Both the position numbers and the translations under genes were made by a program. The notes under the pieces were generated by a model, which had not been told where the DNA came from, ran no database searches, and worked only from the letters and a program-made list of their open reading frames with translations. From Coptis chinensis (Eukaryota; Streptophyta; Magnoliopsida; Ranunculales; Ranunculaceae), in NCBI GenBank assembly GCA_015680905.1, contig CM027377.1, positions 14,780,501 through 14,844,500 on the forward strand: 64,000 nt of DNA, given 5' to 3'. Shown piece after piece: positions 13,409 through 27,155 of this stretch (the first letter of the stretch is position 1; every line of letters begins with the position of its first letter).

Positions 13409-14925
13409 AGGAACAAACATATTGTTAGTGGCTTGGTGCCAAAGGCTATTTATAAATCTACAGGCTATTCCCACGGACAATATAGTTAATTTCTCATTTC
13501 AATGTGTAATGATATCAAAGCTGAACTGTTCCCAATCTCACCGCTAACAACTATCCAATTTAGCGGCAAACACTAATTATTATATCCACTTATCAAGAAA
13601 ATTTTCGCTGTGTTACCAATACAAAAAAAAAAGTTTTCGCTGCATATGTATGCAACTCGTCAGTTTCTGGGGAACAGCTGAGTAGGATGTGCTTACTGTT
13701 AGGCCTGTACATTTGTCAAGGGCACAGACTGTTTCATTCAATGGCTCTGCAACACCTTTACCATCATCATAAAGCAACCTCCTACATGAGAGTCGAGTAG
13801 GAAACAAAAATATGTTCAAGTTAGCAACTAACATCGAATCATCGGTGTCCCTATATTTAGCTTGTAGAAATTTCACATTTTGAATTCTCTACTGTTAATA
13901 GAATAAAGAAAAGCTTGGGCACGCGAATGAAAGAACCAAACCTGTGGAGCATTAGCTCTACTTGCCCATCCACTAAGCTGGATCCACCCATTGACCTGTC
14001 TACCATAACTGATAGCTCTGTCCTATTATCTTCAATGTACATTCCAAGATTAATCTGAAATCAAAATCTGGGTTAGCAACTGAAAAAGAGTACACGACTG
14101 GATTGGGATTTGAATGACAATATACAGTGGACCACCACTTGAGTGGAAAATGTCATGGAAGAGATGTAGCAGGAGGGCAGACAAATACCATTGGATGCAA
14201 GTCTGTTTGCACGTAAAATATAAAAAGATTTAGAATAGTGTCAATGATTAAAAGAAACATATTGGGTAGTAATTTCCGGCAATGGGTTGTTTCACTTGCA
14301 AGTCCCAGTCTGTTCTATAATCACGAATCTGCAATCACAATGCTTTTTGACAAACTATTAACAGATGGATATTAAATCAAACAGAAAGTGTTTAAAAAAT
14401 AGATATAATTATTTGTTCTCATCATTTGAAAAGTATTCATCGTCATTAGAGAACAACAAACAGATTGATATGACTGCCCAACTCGTGACTCCTCTAATTT
14501 CTTAATATTTAAATTTACACTTACTTTTTAACCTCTGAACATAGTGCTGCTAAACATATAAGATGAAAGTACACTACAACAAAACATACCCTTTTGATAA
14601 AATCTCGTCCATAGGAGTCTGTATAGAATGTTTTATTGGTATCCATGGTAGTCGAAAATAGTGTCGCAATTTCTTTACCAATTCCATCATCAACAGGTAT
14701 AGGTCCAACCTATGTTTGAGAATACTGTCAACTGGTAGCTCCAGAATAAATTATCAAAAACAAAATATAACAGTTTCAGTAGTGAATGACTGTACACGCC
14801 AAGATGCAGATTGACACTTACAGTAAACTCTACTTCAACATGCTCCTTTTGCTTGTAGACTCTGGTGATCTGCACGTGGTTACAGTATTATCTTACTCGC
14901 AACAATACTCATAGGAAATACGGTG

Positions 14926-14929
<4 letters not shown>

Positions 14930-14993
<64 letters not shown>
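14930..14993. repeat. (TA)n microsatellite
   Basis: About 30 uninterrupted TA units inside the 1.4-kb mannosidase intron between the exons at 16272 and 14869. Confidence 0.95.
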
Positions 14994-14995
<2 letters not shown>

Positions 14996-17900
14996 CCCAT
15001 TAGGACTATTTGATTATCCAATAGAGGTTACTTTCACAATTTCAATAACAAGAGACAAACATATGTTGGGCTGAAAAGTGAAAACGTAAATCCGGACAAA
15101 TCTTACATAATACATGACACGTTTCTATCCTAACTCAGTATTTATTTTTTACATTTTTTGCTAGTTACAGCTCTATACCCCTAAACCCGTAAGAACCCCT
15201 TTCCCCACTGAAGACGATGGGTGGCACCTAGAGTTTGCTACCACTAAGGTGTGCGAATGATGGATACAACCAAGTTCAGGTGCTTGCAATTGGAGTACCA
15301 AGTGAACACCGTGAAATAAACTAATATGTTGCAGAAGATGACAAATCAAATGTCATACTTGATGGCACAGTGTTGACAGGTTCTTTACAAAACTAAAACG
15401 TAAGAACTGCTTGTGCCAGCAATCAATGACCTCATACAAACAACTTCTTGTCCTGATGCTATGTGAACTTATGCTCACAGTTCCACACGATATATACATG
15501 ATTGCAAACGTCTTTGCGAGATAAGTCAGAGAAAGAGAAAATGATGCCTTTTCTTCGAATTACTTTAGAAATAAAGCAACAAGCAGATTGGATCAAAGCA
15601 CAGTATCCGCTCTGCAGGTAACGAGAGGAAAGAGATGTTGCCAAAAGAAAAGGCAATTAGGGATTGTAAAAGATCGAACTTTAAATGATACCACATAAGA
15701 GAATAAAATCAATGTATTCTTCTCTCTTTGGAGGTATCTATATATTCATGAATTCCTTGGGATACAAGCACCATACATATGCAAATAAATCATAAAGGTC
15801 CCATGCCTAGCGTTCTTGTTAGGAAGGAATTCAGATGTTGGCTAAAATATCTTCACCCACTCTGAAGCTTCAAAGGTCCAGGCCAAGTCATCCATCCTTG
15901 CTCTCTCAAACAATTTCCAGAACTAACACCATGTTTCTTTCTGCAACATTGAAACCTCCACACAGCTCACACGGAACAAAGATTAAAGCGTTCCCCAGCT
16001 GAATTACATAGCTAAGAAATTTTGATTTAACACAACTTACATCTATAGTCTCTTTTTATGGATACAAAACATTACTTGACCAAGCAATATTTTCGATCCC
16101 GTTCCCAAACTTTATATTCATGCTCGTTCTTAATTTGTTTTCTATTGTTATCAAAATAGGATGTAATTCATTTGTAAGCATGATAAATTTATTTTCAAAC
16201 TGAAAAAGTACTGATACAAGGAACAAAGAAGGCCTGAAAGACTACATAGAACTTCTGTGCCGATCAAATACCTGAGATATCCATGGATTTATTTGTTGAT
16301 GCACTTCATCCAATACTGGTCCCTGCAGTATCGTCAGAGGAACCTGGTACGAGAAAACATTTCTTCATGATTGGAATGAACACTGCATCCCCTTTTCAAA
16401 ACAAAGAATCCATCTCAAAACTCTAAGTAAGAACCACAATTTTATCAGATTTCAAAAAAATATATATATATAAAAAAAAAAAATCATTGTACCATAATCC
16501 ATAGTCCATAAGAATCGGTGACCTACCTGTCCTGATTTTATGGGAAAGGTATTATTTGGACGAAAGATGTACGCTCCTGAAGCCTTCATGACCAATTAAA
16601 AGTTATATTGCAACATTCAACAATAAAAGGAAAAAAGTTGATGCAGTCTATTATAGACATAGCGCAAGACAAACAAAAAATGCCATTGACTAAGCTTAGA
16701 AAAGTCCATCACCTGAGGATCCTTATCACTTTTATCGTATCCAGAATAGTAAATGTATGATTGTTCTACAGATGTTTCAACCTACAAGACACAAAAGTGA
16801 AAATAATCAAACATGAGATACTAACTCTATTTTTGTTTAATTTTAACGTGACTTCGGAAATGCAACAGATTAAATTTTAAAGGACAAACCAAAAGTATAT
16901 ATAAATCAAATATATATGAAGAAAGCTTAGTCATATCACCGAGCTTCTGCTGTTGATATAATGAGTAAGTTTTCCTTCATCGACAGCATAAATAAGTTTT
17001 ACGTCTCCCTGCCCAATTTGGATGGTGCCCGTTTTAGTTCCTTCCGTCGTATGCAATCTTGATATAACGGAACTAGCACCTGTGATGGAATAAAAAACAT
17101 TAGAGTAGTTCAACGCTATTGGCATGACAACCATGTTTTCCTCAATTTTTCCAACAGGAACATGAGCACTGGACGTAGAAAATAGATGGTTTTACCTCCT
17201 TTTGCAATTGAGACAGTGTAAGTGCTGAACCCAAGAGGTGGTACAGATGCAAAAAATGCAAGCCAATATTTAGGAATCTCATCTGGTGATTTTCCTAAGT
17301 ACGCATTAACATAGTAGTCTCTAATGCCAAGAGAGTTATTGGATATATGTACAAGCTGTGACTCAATTTCACTCCCTGTAGAATCCCTCACTGTAACCAA
17401 TTCACCAATAACCTGTGGCAAGTTTGATTGTAGAAGGAGAAAAAAACTGAAAGTAAGTAGCTAGTAAAACTCAAAATTGTATTGTTATTAATGGAGAGGA
17501 AGTTTGGAGAGAAAAGAGAAAAAGACGATACGGCTTTATTAGTTTCAGCCTTGTATCACTTCAGTAAATGTCCCTTTAGAACTCTAACATGGCTAAACCA
17601 GAAAAGAAATAAATCATGGCTTTCCAAGTGGTATTGCATCAACTAAAAACAAAGTATGAATCCTTTTCAAACCACATCATCTGACTGATGGTGATATGAA
17701 GTATTCCCACTATGACCTTTTGCTCTAAACTACCATGAGATTACAGCAATTAACCAAATTACATTATAGTATAGGGGCTGACACCCATTTTACGATTCAC
17801 AGGAAGTACATATTTCTCTTCACCCTATTTATTTACTCGTATCAGGACCAACTTACAGTTTTGTACAACCTCCTATCTACACTCACAAAAAATCCCATTA

Positions 17901-19650
17901 AAAGCCAACTTCAAAATCTTAATCGAGCAAAACTACTAATCTAGCCAGAAGTAGGTATCCTTCTTAGTTTACAATAAGATATATTCTATAACGGAAAATA
18001 AAGTAAACTATTCATTTTGGGCACCAGTAGCCTTCAATGGGAAAAGGAAAGGAAAGTCCGTGGCAACCATGTTTTTGACATGTGTGTCTATTGAGTAGAC
18101 ATAATACTAATAAGGAAAGTAGACAAGATATGATATGATACACTTAACCTTTATTATTACGACACACAAATACTTCCAGGCTTCGAATAGTAATGTCATT
18201 TCAAACCTAATGAAGCAACACAAATACACACACGTGTTTTAACTACTGGCTTGGATACAAAGGGTCAGAGAGAGAGATACACTAACCACCGTAAAGAGTT
18301 TTACGTTGGACCGTATTAAACCATTTCACCTAATGTCTGCACAAGGTGTCCAAACTGTCACTTCTTAAAAAGTGGTCTTTCTTAAAGAGTAATGGGAATA
18401 CAAGTGTGTCACAGAGCAGTGCCGGGTCTGCAGCTGCAAACTTGCACTTACCAAATTGACGCTGACTTTGAGTATATCAAACAAAAACTATCACTGAGAC
18501 TTCCTTTGCTTTGATCAGTTACTCAGTATAAACTTTTTTTTAATAATATATGCCACAACTCCACAAGTATTGTGTACACAGTCAAACATTCAAGGATTGA
18601 TAAACTAAAGTAAATTTTTGAAGTAAACTCTGCACTGTACTAGTGCTGGTTTAGATAAGTACTTACAGGTATTCTAACTACAGAACAATAAGTTTTTCAG
18701 CAACATTCAGAACAGAAATGTGTAATTCTCCATTTAAAAACACGCCTCTTCCAAATAATTAGGCATGAAAAAAAACATAAAAATATATAAATGGACCAAG
18801 TATTAACTTTACCAAGCTTTTCCCACGAGACAAAAAGCTTCTGATGGAGGACAGTAACTTATATTCAGAAGAGGGCACTGAAAAGACAACACTTTTCAAA
18901 ATTAATCCGTGTTTTCAGATCAAAATTAAACAAAATAACATTTCCACCATAAACTTTATGGTACATAAAACAACTGAGATATAATCCTTCTTTTAGTAAA
19001 GTACTACTAGCTACTTGTTAAGTTGTGGATAGTGAAGGTGAGCTTCTACCCGAGGTAGTCAGTCCACTTCCAACAAGCCATACCAACACAGCTGAAAGAA
19101 CCTTCTAACCTTTTCCACCAAAATACAACTTCAAATAATAACAACATTTCTTTTTAGATCTGTTGCTTAACTGAACTCCGTAGTCACTCTTATCTCACTA
19201 TGTTTTACCCAAAAACCATAGATCGGAAAAGACCAAAATTAAGAAAACCAGATTACACTCCGTGGTCACTCTTAATCAACTGCAAGGATCTTTTATTATA
19301 TATATGGAGCAAGTGAGATTATCATATCATCTGTCACAGATGTATTTATTCATCACAGATGTGAATAGTTAGAGAGATTAATTAAAGTAAAAGATAGACA
19401 CCAGTGTCAAGTATTGCTATTTTGGTGTAGGATTAAAAACATAAAGACTATTAGACTTCTAAGAGGACAAAACAATATGCATATCTCCGCATTTACATTA
19501 TAAGTTAATGACAAAAGTGCGAACCAATTTCCTCTAAAATAAACTTCCTGTTAAAAAAATTCAAAATTGAAAATAAAAGGTTGCATTTCGAAGTAGAGTT
19601 TAAGCATGTGTTGCACATATAGGTATGGACCGACATAAGTTCAGGCCTAT

Positions 19651-19964
19651 GTTACATGGACACACCATTTTTTTTAAAAAAATCTGTGTCAGATACGTAT
19701 CCACGTGTCTCGTGTCAGACACATTTTTTTTTTTTTTTCGATGAACAGACTGATTATATTAATCAAAAGATGGATTACATACAACAACACAAGAAAAAAT
19801 AGATGAAAACAATACAAGAAAACCACAACAAGTACTGAACATCCATAAAATCTTGATTGTATGTGATATATCTCCATGGCTCCATTTTTTATATTTCGCC
19901 ATATCAGACACTTAGTATCCGTGTCGGATATGAACACACCTATCCGTGTCAATGTAACATGTTG
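19651..19964. mobile_element. MITE copy 2, split by two later insertions
   Basis: Begins GTTACATGGACAC and ends GTGTCAATGTAACA, the same ends as copy 1 at 13239. The middle is interrupted by a LINE tail (about 19724-19860). The right end is cut by the copia element, whose target duplication TAACA is the MITE's own terminal sequence. The final bases therefore reappear after 26000. Confidence 0.6.
19724..19860 (-). mobile_element. 5'-truncated LINE 3' tail
   Basis: Starts with a run of about 15 T on the plus strand. Read on the minus strand it is a short A/T-rich 3' UTR ending TTGATTAATATAATC...poly(A), as plant L1-type LINEs do. It carries no coding sequence and lies within MITE copy 2. Confidence 0.45.
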
Positions 19965-20896
19965 TATGCAGATAAAAGAAAACAATAGAAGACAAGGACA
20001 GAATAACAGGTAATAACCAAGGCGCGGATTAGGCTGTCCTTAAGGAAAGATTTAAGCCCCTTCAATGGTGCGTGAAAGGCAAGCAAGTGGCGTCTTCTTC
20101 ACGAGGATTCAATGGTTAACTTGCAGTCTAACTTTGCACTAGAATAGACTACCCTCTAGAACGAAAGAATATAACTCTCTCGGCGGGCCGGGAAGAAGAG
20201 AATAAAGAAAGCAATGATAGACTTATCTGTTTCTCTGATTCGGGTATGATGAGATGAAGGGATAGTCCGCGACGAAGCCCCTCGTTTCGCTTTTATTTGG
20301 TTACGTAGTAGCGGCGGCTTGCCAACTTATATCTTAGTCGATACAAAGAAGAAAAAAAGACAACGAGTTCTATCTATCTGCGTCCTCTCTCTCTCTACGT
20401 TGCGTGATTGATCCCCTCTAATGAACACAAATTGTTCTAGTCGTCTTAAAGAACAACACGAAGTTCTATCTTAGTCGATATAGAGGTATGATCGAATCAT
20501 AGATGGAGAAGGACACCTCTCTAATTCGGTTTCACAAAACCAAATCAAAGTAGAACTCTCAAGCTGATACAGAATCCAACTATTAGTGGAACTCCAGCCG
20601 AAACTTGTTCACAAAGAAAAAGAAAAAGTTTAGGCTATTGATGATCCACTACCCACTAGTCTAACAGCCCAAGCCCAAGCCCACGCGACGCCCAGCGACG
20701 ACTTCGCCCGGTTCGGTCTGGGCGGGCGCGTGTGTGGTTTTGGGTGAGTCCTCCCTCCTAACACAAAAGCCTTTGTACCCTAAGGGCACGCCCTTATGCT
20801 AGAGGTTCACCTCAAATACCTCACTTGCTAGTGGTGGTTCATCAATGTGGGACTAAACAACACACAAGTATTTGAAATACACATGAAGATTCCAAC
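19960..20896 (-). repeat. 3' LTR of the copia element
   Basis: 937-bp LTR. In minus orientation it starts TGTTGGAATC and ends CATACAACA. It shares both ends and much of its body with the 504-bp LTR at 25497-26000 but contains about 430 bp that the other lacks. Confidence 0.85.
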
Positions 20897-23800
20897 AATC
20901 CCCCACTATTTCAAAATACTTATAGTCCCCCACTATTTTGGAATAGGATATTACAAAAGAAATGGGTTTACAAAATGCCAGAGAGAATCGAAAAAACAAT
21001 GCATAAGATAATCGGTGCTTTTCGGGCTTGAACGGTCATAGGGTAACATGTCTTATAATATTGAAAGTGGTGGATTAAAAATCTTTGAACCAACATTCCC
21101 TTGTAGTAAAATAGAGGACATGCACCCACATTGCTCTTTCATTATATATGCGTTGGCGGTTTTGGCTTTTTGGCCTTTTTGTGTTAAGTGAATGCTCTAG
21201 AGTATTTGCACGAATACTCATAAGAACCGACCAGTTCTACATTCACGTAGGTGGATATCCATCAAGTGTACATAGCGGTTAAAATACACTATCTCATAAA
21301 AATAATGGACTATGGATTCCATTAAGAGTAAAATAACTCATCCTTTTTCTCATTGCTATTCAAGTTATACAAAGTATACAATAATGCTATCTAGTCATAG
21401 GGTGGGACGTCTCAAATAAAGACAATAGCATACCAGAGCGACGAGGTGACTTGTTTTTCCCTTTGAACCTACTTCATGGGATCTCCAATCACATAGGTGG
21501 GGTTGCCGTCAGTGTCGCCCTCTATCTAAGGCAAAAGTCCCATCCCCTCGACGTATCAACCACTTGTCTCCGCTAAGTGGCTTTGTCGGAGGATCGATAA
21601 ATTTAACTCGACCTCACATAATCTAGAGCCCTGACTCAGATTCAATTTTGCTTTATAGGCTGTAGTCTCGCATTTAATATGCCGCTTTTCCCATTATACA
21701 ATTTGCTCTTTGCCTTTGCTATTACCGACTGACGATCCGCAATGCATAGATACAATTTGGAGGTGGTTTTGTACCAATAGGAAGATCTGCCAAGAGGTTT
21801 CTAAGCCACTTTCAACCCTCGAAGACTTGCTTTATCTAAAAGCAATAAGCTCGGACTCCATGGTTGAGCGAGCTATCAAAGGTCTTAGAAGATTTCCAAG
21901 CGATCGCACCTCCACCCTAGGGTGAAAATATAACCACTAGTGGACTTGATATCATGAGAATCGGATATCCGGTTTGCATCACAATAACCCTCTATCACGG
22001 TGGAGTTTGTCTAAACCTTATGCCGTAATTCATTGTTCCTCTCAAGTACTTGGCTAATCTCTAACGCGACTCCAATGTTCGACTAGGACAATGAGTGTAT
22101 CCGCTTAGCCTCGCTAACTGCATAAGCAATGTCGGGTCTAGTGCAATTCATCAAGTACATGAGACTACCAATAATTTGGGCATATCTAGATCGAAGTACA
22201 CCATGTTGAGCATTTTTCCGAAGTTCACTATTTGCCTCATAAGGTGTCGACCGCGATGGGCTTACTATCATAAAAGTTAAACTTCTCAAAAACTTCTCAA
22301 CATAATGCTCTTGTGGCATATAGCCATCATCATTTTTCGATGATTTTGATTCCAAGAATCACATCAGCCTTCTCCCAAATCCTTCATTTCAAATTGGGAG
22401 GATAAAACATCTTGGTGTTTCTCACAACATCAAGGCTAGGACTCATGATTAACATGTCATCCACATATAGACGGATAATCACATATGTATTCACATCAAA
22501 AGATTTGAAGTAAATACATTTATCAAAGATCATTTATGTGATATCCATTAGACATCATGACAACTGTCAAACTTTTCATGCCATTGTTTTGGCTTTGTTT
22601 CAACCCATATAAAGACTTAACTAACTTGCATACTTTATGCTCATTCCGGTACTATCGTTTCCCAGTCGGATCATCATATATATTTCTTCATCAAGATCAC
22701 CATTCAAAATGCAGTTTTACATCCATTTGATGAATAAATAAATTATGAATAGCAGCTAGAGCCATTAGAACTCTTATAGAAGAAATCCTAGTTACGAGGG
22801 CATAAGTATCAAAATAGTCAATGCCTTTTTTCGGGAGAATCCCTTGACTACAAGTCTAGCCTTGTATTTCTCAATGGAACCATCTAGTTTCAATTTCTTT
22901 TTGAAGATCCACTTGTAGCATTATAGGTTTAAGCCCGGAGGTAGATCAACTATCTCCCATGTGTGATTAGCTATAATCGAATCTAGCTCACGAGTGTATA
23001 GCATCCTTCCGAAAGGTGCATCTCGAGAACCGATTGCGCATTATATCGTCCGCGGGATCATCATCAAGAAGAAATGTGTAAAAGTCATCGCCAAAATTGG
23101 TGGATTTCTGTCTCTTTTACTCTTCCGAATTTCTTGTTAGAAAATTCAGGGATCGTTGATTGTTGTTCACTAGAGCTACCAACCTCTCAATGCCAATTTT
23201 CAAAGGAAACAAATTCTCAAAGAAATCAAGCATTTTTACTCTCTATAATAGTGTTAGCATCGACAAGGTTATTATCAGATTTTACTACTAAAAATCTATA
23301 TGCAAAGACTATTATGAGCATAACCAATGAACATACAATCAACGGTTCTAGGTCCGATTTTTTCTTTTTAGGTTCGTTCACAAGAACCTTAGCAAGACAC
23401 CCCCACATTTTTAAGTATGTCGGGTAGGTACATGACCTTTCCATAACTCATATGGTGTCTTATTCCCTGTTTTCTTGTTGGGTATCCTATTCTCGTATAT
23501 GGCAAGCAGATAGGATTGCTTCCCCACAAGTTCAGGGGAAGCTCTTAACTTACAAGCATAGCATTCATCATCTCTTTTTAGTGTTACGTTTTTTTCCGTT
23601 CGGGCTACTCCATTAGACTTCGTAAGAGTATGGTGGAGTAGGCTCATGAATAATGCCATTCTTGTCACAAAAGTCCCGGAAGGGGTTAGACTCATATTCT
23701 CCACCCCTATCGGACCCGAAGTCTAGTAATCTTACGGTTAAGTTCGGTTTTCAACCCGACTTTGTACTTGAGAAACATCTCACTGGCCTCATGCTTGTGT

Positions 23801-25496
23801 CTAAGTAAATATACCATGGTGTACCTAGAGAAGTCATCTATGAATGTAATATAATAAAAACTTCCCCTAGACATGGTACTTACGAATTCACCCAAATCCA
23901 TTATGAATAAGAGTTAGTAATTCGGTTTATCTCTAGACCGCGATTCTGAGGTTTTTCCATTGGCTTTAGTCTCAAAGACATATCTCACATTTATCATTAG
24001 AAAAATCAGAAATATTAGACAATAAACCACATGCTTTCATCCTTTTCATATCTTGAACATTCACATGTCCTAGTCTACCATGCCATATATTAAAAAGAGT
24101 CAAGCAAATAAGCGTAGCGATTCATTCTTATTAATAATAATGTTGTCAAGTACATTCAACATGAAAAGACCATTGTTATTACAATAACCTTTACCAACAA
24201 AACCCTCATTCTTTGTCGAACAAACTTGTCACTCTCAAAAGTCACCCTTGACGCCTTGCTTTTCCCAGATAGGGACGAAATCAGATTCGGCGAATCTCGG
24301 GAACATGAAGAACATTACTAAGTGAAAGGGTTTTCCCCGAAGTTAACCAGGAAAGAACCTTGCCTGTTTCCTCAACAGAACGGACCTAGAGTCACCCATA
24401 TAGACCTTTTCATCTTTCACTAGTATGTAATCCGAGAAGGCTTCAACATCACCACAGGGCGTGGCGGGTGGCACCGAATCTAGTACCAGTTCCTCTTCCC
24501 GGTGGCTATGAACACTTCAGGACACGACAAAGAAGACAACAATATCATCTCCCTCAACTAGATTAGCATTGGGAGGATCATCGGTGTCTTTCAGGTTTAT
24601 GACCGAAAAGCCCTATGTCGGGTTTACCACAAACATAACAATTTCCATTGCGGTACCACTCCATTTAAAAAGAAGTGTCTTTTGACCTTGAAATTCTTAT
24701 TTTGTTGGACTTACGCTTCTTAGAGGTTTTGTTAGGTTTTTTGGGATTACCTTCAACGATATTGGCTTTAGAATGAAATTCCTTAGACAACACCTCATCC
24801 CGAAGTCTTGTTCTTTTCCTCTATGTGAATGTGAATGATCACATCCTCAAGAGTCATTTGCTTACGCTTTATGCTTCATACTATTTTTATAGTGTTTCCA
24901 AGACTTCGGGGAGTTTCTCAATCAAACATCCAATGACAAAGGATTCGGGTAAATTAATACCCTCGGTTTTCAAATCATTAATCAAGACATGAAAATCATG
25001 GATTTGAGGCGTTACATCTCTATCTCTCTCATATGGAACTTTAGAAAATTCCCAATAGCATATTTCGAAAGTACCAAAGATCCTCTATTATGTATTTTTG
25101 TTCAAACTCTCCCATATATCATGTGCATTCTTATTTGAACAATAAATATCAAAAATCTCATTGGACAAGGTACTCAAAATAGCATGACGACATACCTTAT
25201 TCCCATTGAGCCAAGCGGCTTGATTTCTTTCGAAATCATTAGAACCCTCCATGGGTCTTTGTATCGATGAGATACTTTGCATAGTTGAGTACATCTAGGT
25301 TTTGTGAACACCCTTTCTCTCCATCTCTTGAAGCGTGAACCGTTGAAGGATTCAATCTTGGACACATTAGGTAAGTTCGCGAGCATTCGGTAAGGTACGA
25401 GAATCTCTCATAGGCGAAGTTACTTCCATGACTCGCATTAGTTTCTTTGATCGGTGTGGTGTCAGCGGTGTAGACATCTTGTTCTTTCCTTAAGAT

Positions 25497-26000
25497 TGTT
25501 GTATGCGGATAAAAAAAACAATAGAAGACAAGGACGACGAATAGCAGGGTAATAACAAAAGGCGGATTAGGGCGTCCTTAAGGAAAGGCAACAAATGGGC
25601 GTCTTCACCCTATAGAACGACAATATAACTCTCCGGAGGGTGGCGGGAAGAAGAGCACAACTTATATCTTAGTCGTCTGGCAAGAAAGACACGAAGTTCT
25701 ATCTCTCTGTTACGTGATTGATCCCTCTAATGAACTCCAGCTGAAACTTGTTTAGGCTATTGATGATCCACTACCCACTAGTCTAACACAGCCCGGCCGC
25801 GGCACTGGCGGTTCGGTCGCGGAAGGGATGGGCGATGTGGTTTTGGGTGAGTCCTCCCTCCTAACACAAAAGCCTTTGTACCCTAAGGGCACGCCCTTAT
25901 GCTAGAGGTTCACCTCAAATACCTCACTTGCTAGTGGTGGTTCATCAATGTGGGACTAAACAACACACAAGTATTTGAAATACACATGAAGATTCCAACA
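25497..26000 (-). repeat. 5' LTR of the copia element (shorter)
   Basis: 504-bp LTR with the same terminal sequences as the one at 19960-20896, followed on the right by the target duplication TAACA. Confidence 0.85.
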
Positions 26001-27155
26001 TAACATAGGTACAGACTGCCCATTAGCAATCAATGATGTCCAATCCCGACCTGAATCCATTAAGAGAGAAGATAAAGTGTAATAGACTAACAGCCAACAA
26101 TGGAGAAGCGAGTGCTAATCCTTTTTGGGTTTCAGGATATCACTTATCACTTTATCAGGGTTAATCTATAGACCAACATTCATTTGCATCAAACACGATA
26201 TTAGAATGAAATGACTTGATCCGTCACAGTTCTGACAGACAAATGGAACAAATAGGACATTATGTCACAGAATGGAGTTCTTTGATGATGCCTTGCCGCA
26301 AGGTGTAGTAACACAGTCAACTTTATCTTGGAGATAATAGTTTCAACTCTTTTTTGGAAAATGTAAAAGAGGTAAATTTAGGAGTAACCATAAAGGGTTC
26401 TAGTATTTCACCTGTTCAAACTTAGTCACTGGTTTCTTGTAGTCTTTATCTGATGTAGATTTTGCCAAGAAACCAAGAGAAGATGCAACTAACTCCTCAG
26501 CCTGTTGAGATATAGTGGAGAGGCGGTGAATGTTTTGAAGCATAAGGGAATCATGAAAACTTTCAAAAGCTGAAGTGAAGGTACATCTAGATATATTACC
26601 TCAACATAGCCCATTGATAGTCGTTTTGTGTAATCATTAGCCACATGTTGCTGTTCTGTTCCACTAACTGCGTCATGATGTTGAGCTATTGCTAATGCAT
26701 CAGCTAAAACGTCTGTGTTGGGCCCTGAGTTGCTTCTCCCTTTAAAAAATTCCAATTGCCTTGCTGCCTGATTACAATGAATACACCTAAGTGGAGTAAA
26801 CCTCAAAAGGTAAAAGGGATTTAATTCTCCCTGTAAACTAGAATAACCCCAGCAATTAGCAATCTTACCAAGTAGTAACCACTCATCATTCTAACATATC
26901 GTTTAAGAGCTGGCCTACTTGAAAAGTATCCTGTCCAGTATGCATTTGCTTTATCTGCATATCTGACAATTTCGTTCACATACTTTAATTGTAGATAATA
27001 GATAAGCTAATATAACTAGGTTAGTTGGTTCAAGATGCCAAAATATTTACTTACGGGAAGAAATCGTCAGTCTTGATAGGCCAAGATTCTTTTGTTGCAT
27101 ATTTAACATCAGTGTAAATGGATGGGGTTGAATAAAGGGCATTAACACGCCCATC

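Larger units (their letters stand above)
19960..26000 (-). mobile_element. Ty1/copia LTR retrotransposon, fossil, about 6.0 kb
   Basis: Lies inside a mannosidase intron, antisense to plus and in the same orientation as the host gene. Ends are TG...CA LTRs at 19960-20896 and 25497-26000, flanked by a 5-bp target duplication TAACA. Parts in minus-strand order: gag-like region about 24.8-25.4 kb, integrase region about 23.4-24.0 kb, reverse transcriptase region about 22.1-23.0 kb. Integrase before reverse transcriptase places it in copia. A purine-rich tract abuts the 3' LTR at 20897. The element is broken, with well over ten interruptions of coding capacity. The two LTRs differ in length by about 430 bp, so it is not a recent intact insertion, though the ends remain alike. 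Confidence 0.88.
10592..27155 (-). pseudogene. lysosomal/vacuolar-type alpha-mannosidase (GH38), 5'-truncated relic with 19 traceable exons
   Basis: Class II alpha-mannosidases trim mannose from N-glycans. Exons on the minus strand, 5' to 3': 27155-27055, 26962-26869, 26767-26600, 26501-26412, 18877-18811 plus a stub near 18667, 17412-17196, 17079-16940, 16781-16713, 16583-16527, 16343-16272, 14869-14822, 14709-14590, 14328-14263, 14054-13942, 13781-13697, 12906-12796, 12720-12625, 11011-10943, 10823-10592. Phases agree throughout. Landmarks: YSTPSIYTD, IAQHHDAVSGTEQQHVA, CPLLNISYCPPSE, ITRVYKQKEHVEVEFT, GRDFIKR, DRSMGGSSLVDGQVELMLHR, GEGAKWRRSFGQEIYSPFLL, VTEMSLSANQERAE, VELGPMEIRTFVINF. Defects: no exons for the N-terminal catalytic half could be found, exon 5 is broken and frameshifted, one donor is AT instead of GT at 14262, the short ELDDG-LLRLAHLYE exon was not found, and an A9 run near 10751 shifts frame in the last exon. 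A copia element sits in the intron before exon 5. Confidence 0.88.
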
